From the NCBI RefSeq assembly GCF_965279545.1, contig NZ_OZ257250.1, positions 1,116,001 to 1,180,000 of the forward strand: a DNA stretch of 64,000 nucleotides, given 5' to 3'. This stretch comes from Methylibium sp965279545. Lineage in GTDB: Bacteria; Pseudomonadota; Gammaproteobacteria; Burkholderiales; Burkholderiaceae_C. Below, in pieces: positions 63,244 to 64,000 of the stretch (its first letter is position 1; every line of letters begins with the position of its first letter). The notes under the pieces are model-generated. The model saw only the letters and a program-made list of their open reading frames with translations. It did not search any database and was not told the DNA's origin. A program made the position numbers and the translations under genes.

Positions 63244-64000
63244 TCAATCGGACAGGCCGAAAACCATCAGGCCGCCGCCGCGGTTGTTGCGCTTGAACAG
63301 CTCGTCGTAGATCAGCGGCAACAAGCTGCCGCCGCCCGGGCCGTAGACGATCGCGACGTACTGCTTGCCGTCGGCCGTGAAGGTCGTCGGGTTGCCGTGG
63401 ATGCCGGAGCCCACGTTGAAGCGCCACATCTCTTCGCCAGTGTCGTCCTTCATCGCGCTGAACCAGCCCTCGGCATCGCCCGAGAAGACCAGCTTGCCGG
63501 CGGTGGCCAGCAAGCCGCTGGTCGCTGGCGTGCTCTGCGGACGCGTCCACACCTGCTCGCCGGTGGTCGCGTTGAAGGCCTTCACGCCACCGGTGTACGG
63601 ATTGGCCTTCAGCACCCGCGACGACAGGAACCACTCGCCGTGCTTCCACTCGGTCTTCTTGGCCTGGATGTCCATCGAGCTGTCGATGAAAGGCACGTAG
63701 ACCATCTTGGTCCGCGGGCTGTAGGCGGCGGGGTGCCACTCCTTGCCGCCGTCGAGGATCGGCGCGATGTCAGTCACGACCTTGTCGTAGCGCGGCACCT
63801 TGTCCGGATTGACGATCGGGCGGCAGTTGTCGCCGAAACCGGTGACCCAGTTGACGCGTGCGATCGGCACCACCCAGTTGCACTTGCCGTTGGTGCGGTC
63901 GATCGAATACAGGTGGCCGTTGCGGTCCCCGTGCACCCAGACCTTGCGACCCTTCTCGTCGTCAACCATGATGACTTCGTTGTTGCCGTCGTAGTCCCAC
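63244..64000 (-). CDS. PQQ-dependent alcohol dehydrogenase, 3' part (start beyond the window)
   Basis: The last 251 residues or so of a quinoprotein beta-propeller dehydrogenase. The fragment begins WDYDGNNE at 63976-63999: the first Asp is the catalytic base and the Asp two places later (DYD) is the extra lanthanide ligand found in XoxF, ExaF and PedH enzymes, where calcium-dependent MxaF has Ala and ExaA Ser. It continues with HGDRNGHLYSIDRTNGK, WHPAAYSPRTKMVYVPF, GGVKAFNATTGEQVW and SGDAEGWFSAMKDDTGEEMW, typical propeller repeats. The XoxJ- and XoxG-like genes follow. Substrate (methanol, ethanol or other) cannot be set from this fragment; XoxF, ExaF-like and Mdh2-like are options. Confidence 0.88.
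   Translation of the reverse strand, partial: WDYDGNNEVIMVDDEKGRKVWVHGDRNGHLYSIDRTNGKCNWVVPIARVNWVTGFGDNCRPIVNPDKVPRYDKVVTDIAPILDGGKEWHPAAYSPRTKMVYVPFIDSSMDIQAKKTEWKHGEWFLSSRVLKANPYTGGVKAFNATTGEQVWTRPQSTPATSGLLATAGKLVFSGDAEGWFSAMKDDTGEEMWRFNVGSGIHGNPTTFTADGKQYVAIVYGPGGGSLLPLIYDELFKRNNRGGGLMVFGLSD

Overview
The window is high-GC DNA with dense, often overlapping genes. Its gene neighbourhoods (thrC-mobB-moeA-moaD-moaE-crcB-clpB, nadBCA, mfd-ispD-ispF, relA next to tRNA-Val) and protein sequences are those of a beta-proteobacterium, order Burkholderiales. Aerobic CO oxidation, a PQQ alcohol dehydrogenase module and PHA metabolism together suggest the Rubrivivax/Leptothrix/Methylibium group; that genus-level placement is inference. 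No insertion sequence, prophage or CRISPR array was seen.

Layout. 1-6.0 kb (+): 3' end of thrC, then molybdenum cofactor genes mobB, moeA, moaD and moaE, with a membrane-anchored probable pseudokinase gene between moaD and moaE, then the fluoride channel crcB. 6.1-8.7 kb: clpB behind a clear sigma-32 promoter. 8.8-14.4 kb: an unknown roadblock-like protein and the NAD genes nadB (+), nadC and nadA (-), with a ComFB-like gene. 14.5-21 kb: AraC regulator/MFS transporter pair, a ThDP enzyme, a META-domain lipoprotein, an EamA exporter divergent from an Lrp regulator, and an RraA-like protein.

21.1-36.4 kb (-) is the main accessory region: a complete form I aerobic CO dehydrogenase locus. Reading with transcription it is rcoM (haem PAS-LytTR CO sensor), an OmpW-family porin gene, coxM-S-L-G-D-E-F, a mocA-like cytidylyltransferase, a 2OG-Fe(II) oxygenase-like protein, an unknown polytopic membrane protein, coxI, a small ORF, an MHYT sensor and a methyl-accepting chemotaxis protein. 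From coxL down to the MCP gene, spacings are a few bases or overlaps. The coxM and ompW promoters carry the same layout: three TTCGTGC direct repeats exactly 21 bp apart, a CCTAAG element at the same distance, and a TTGA-N6-TCAA dyad at the same distance after that. A relic of the 3' end of rcoM lies upstream of coxM, so the promoter probably duplicated around ompW.

36.6-54 kb is mostly housekeeping: a zinc-ribbon membrane protein, PHB depolymerase, GST, cupin, serB-mfd, ispDF, PPK2, an EnvZ/OmpR-type two-component system, a SIMPL protein, 3-hydroxybutyrate dehydrogenase, a hydrolase, relA and tRNA-Val. 54.2-56.4 kb encodes an LdtD/YcbB-like transpeptidase with a YcbK-like partner. 56.4-61.1 kb looks like a low-oxygen carbon/redox island: phaC facing a decayed zinc alcohol dehydrogenase and an acetate kinase fused to a PduL-type phosphotransacylase, with an FNR/Anr-like dyad at each outer edge. 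61.3-64 kb is a PQQ-dependent alcohol dehydrogenase module (GlcG-like protein, cytochrome c, XoxJ/MxaJ-like protein and the 3' end of the dehydrogenase). The dehydrogenase shows the Asp-Tyr-Asp signature of lanthanide-dependent enzymes.

How it fits together: the left end makes molybdopterin, which CO dehydrogenase needs as its cytosine dinucleotide form. RcoM senses CO and probably drives both coxM and ompW. PHA synthase, depolymerase and 3-hydroxybutyrate dehydrogenase are all present but scattered. FNR-like dyads recur at the clpB, coxM, ompW, phaC and ackA-pduL upstream regions, which suggests that oxygen control links these modules.
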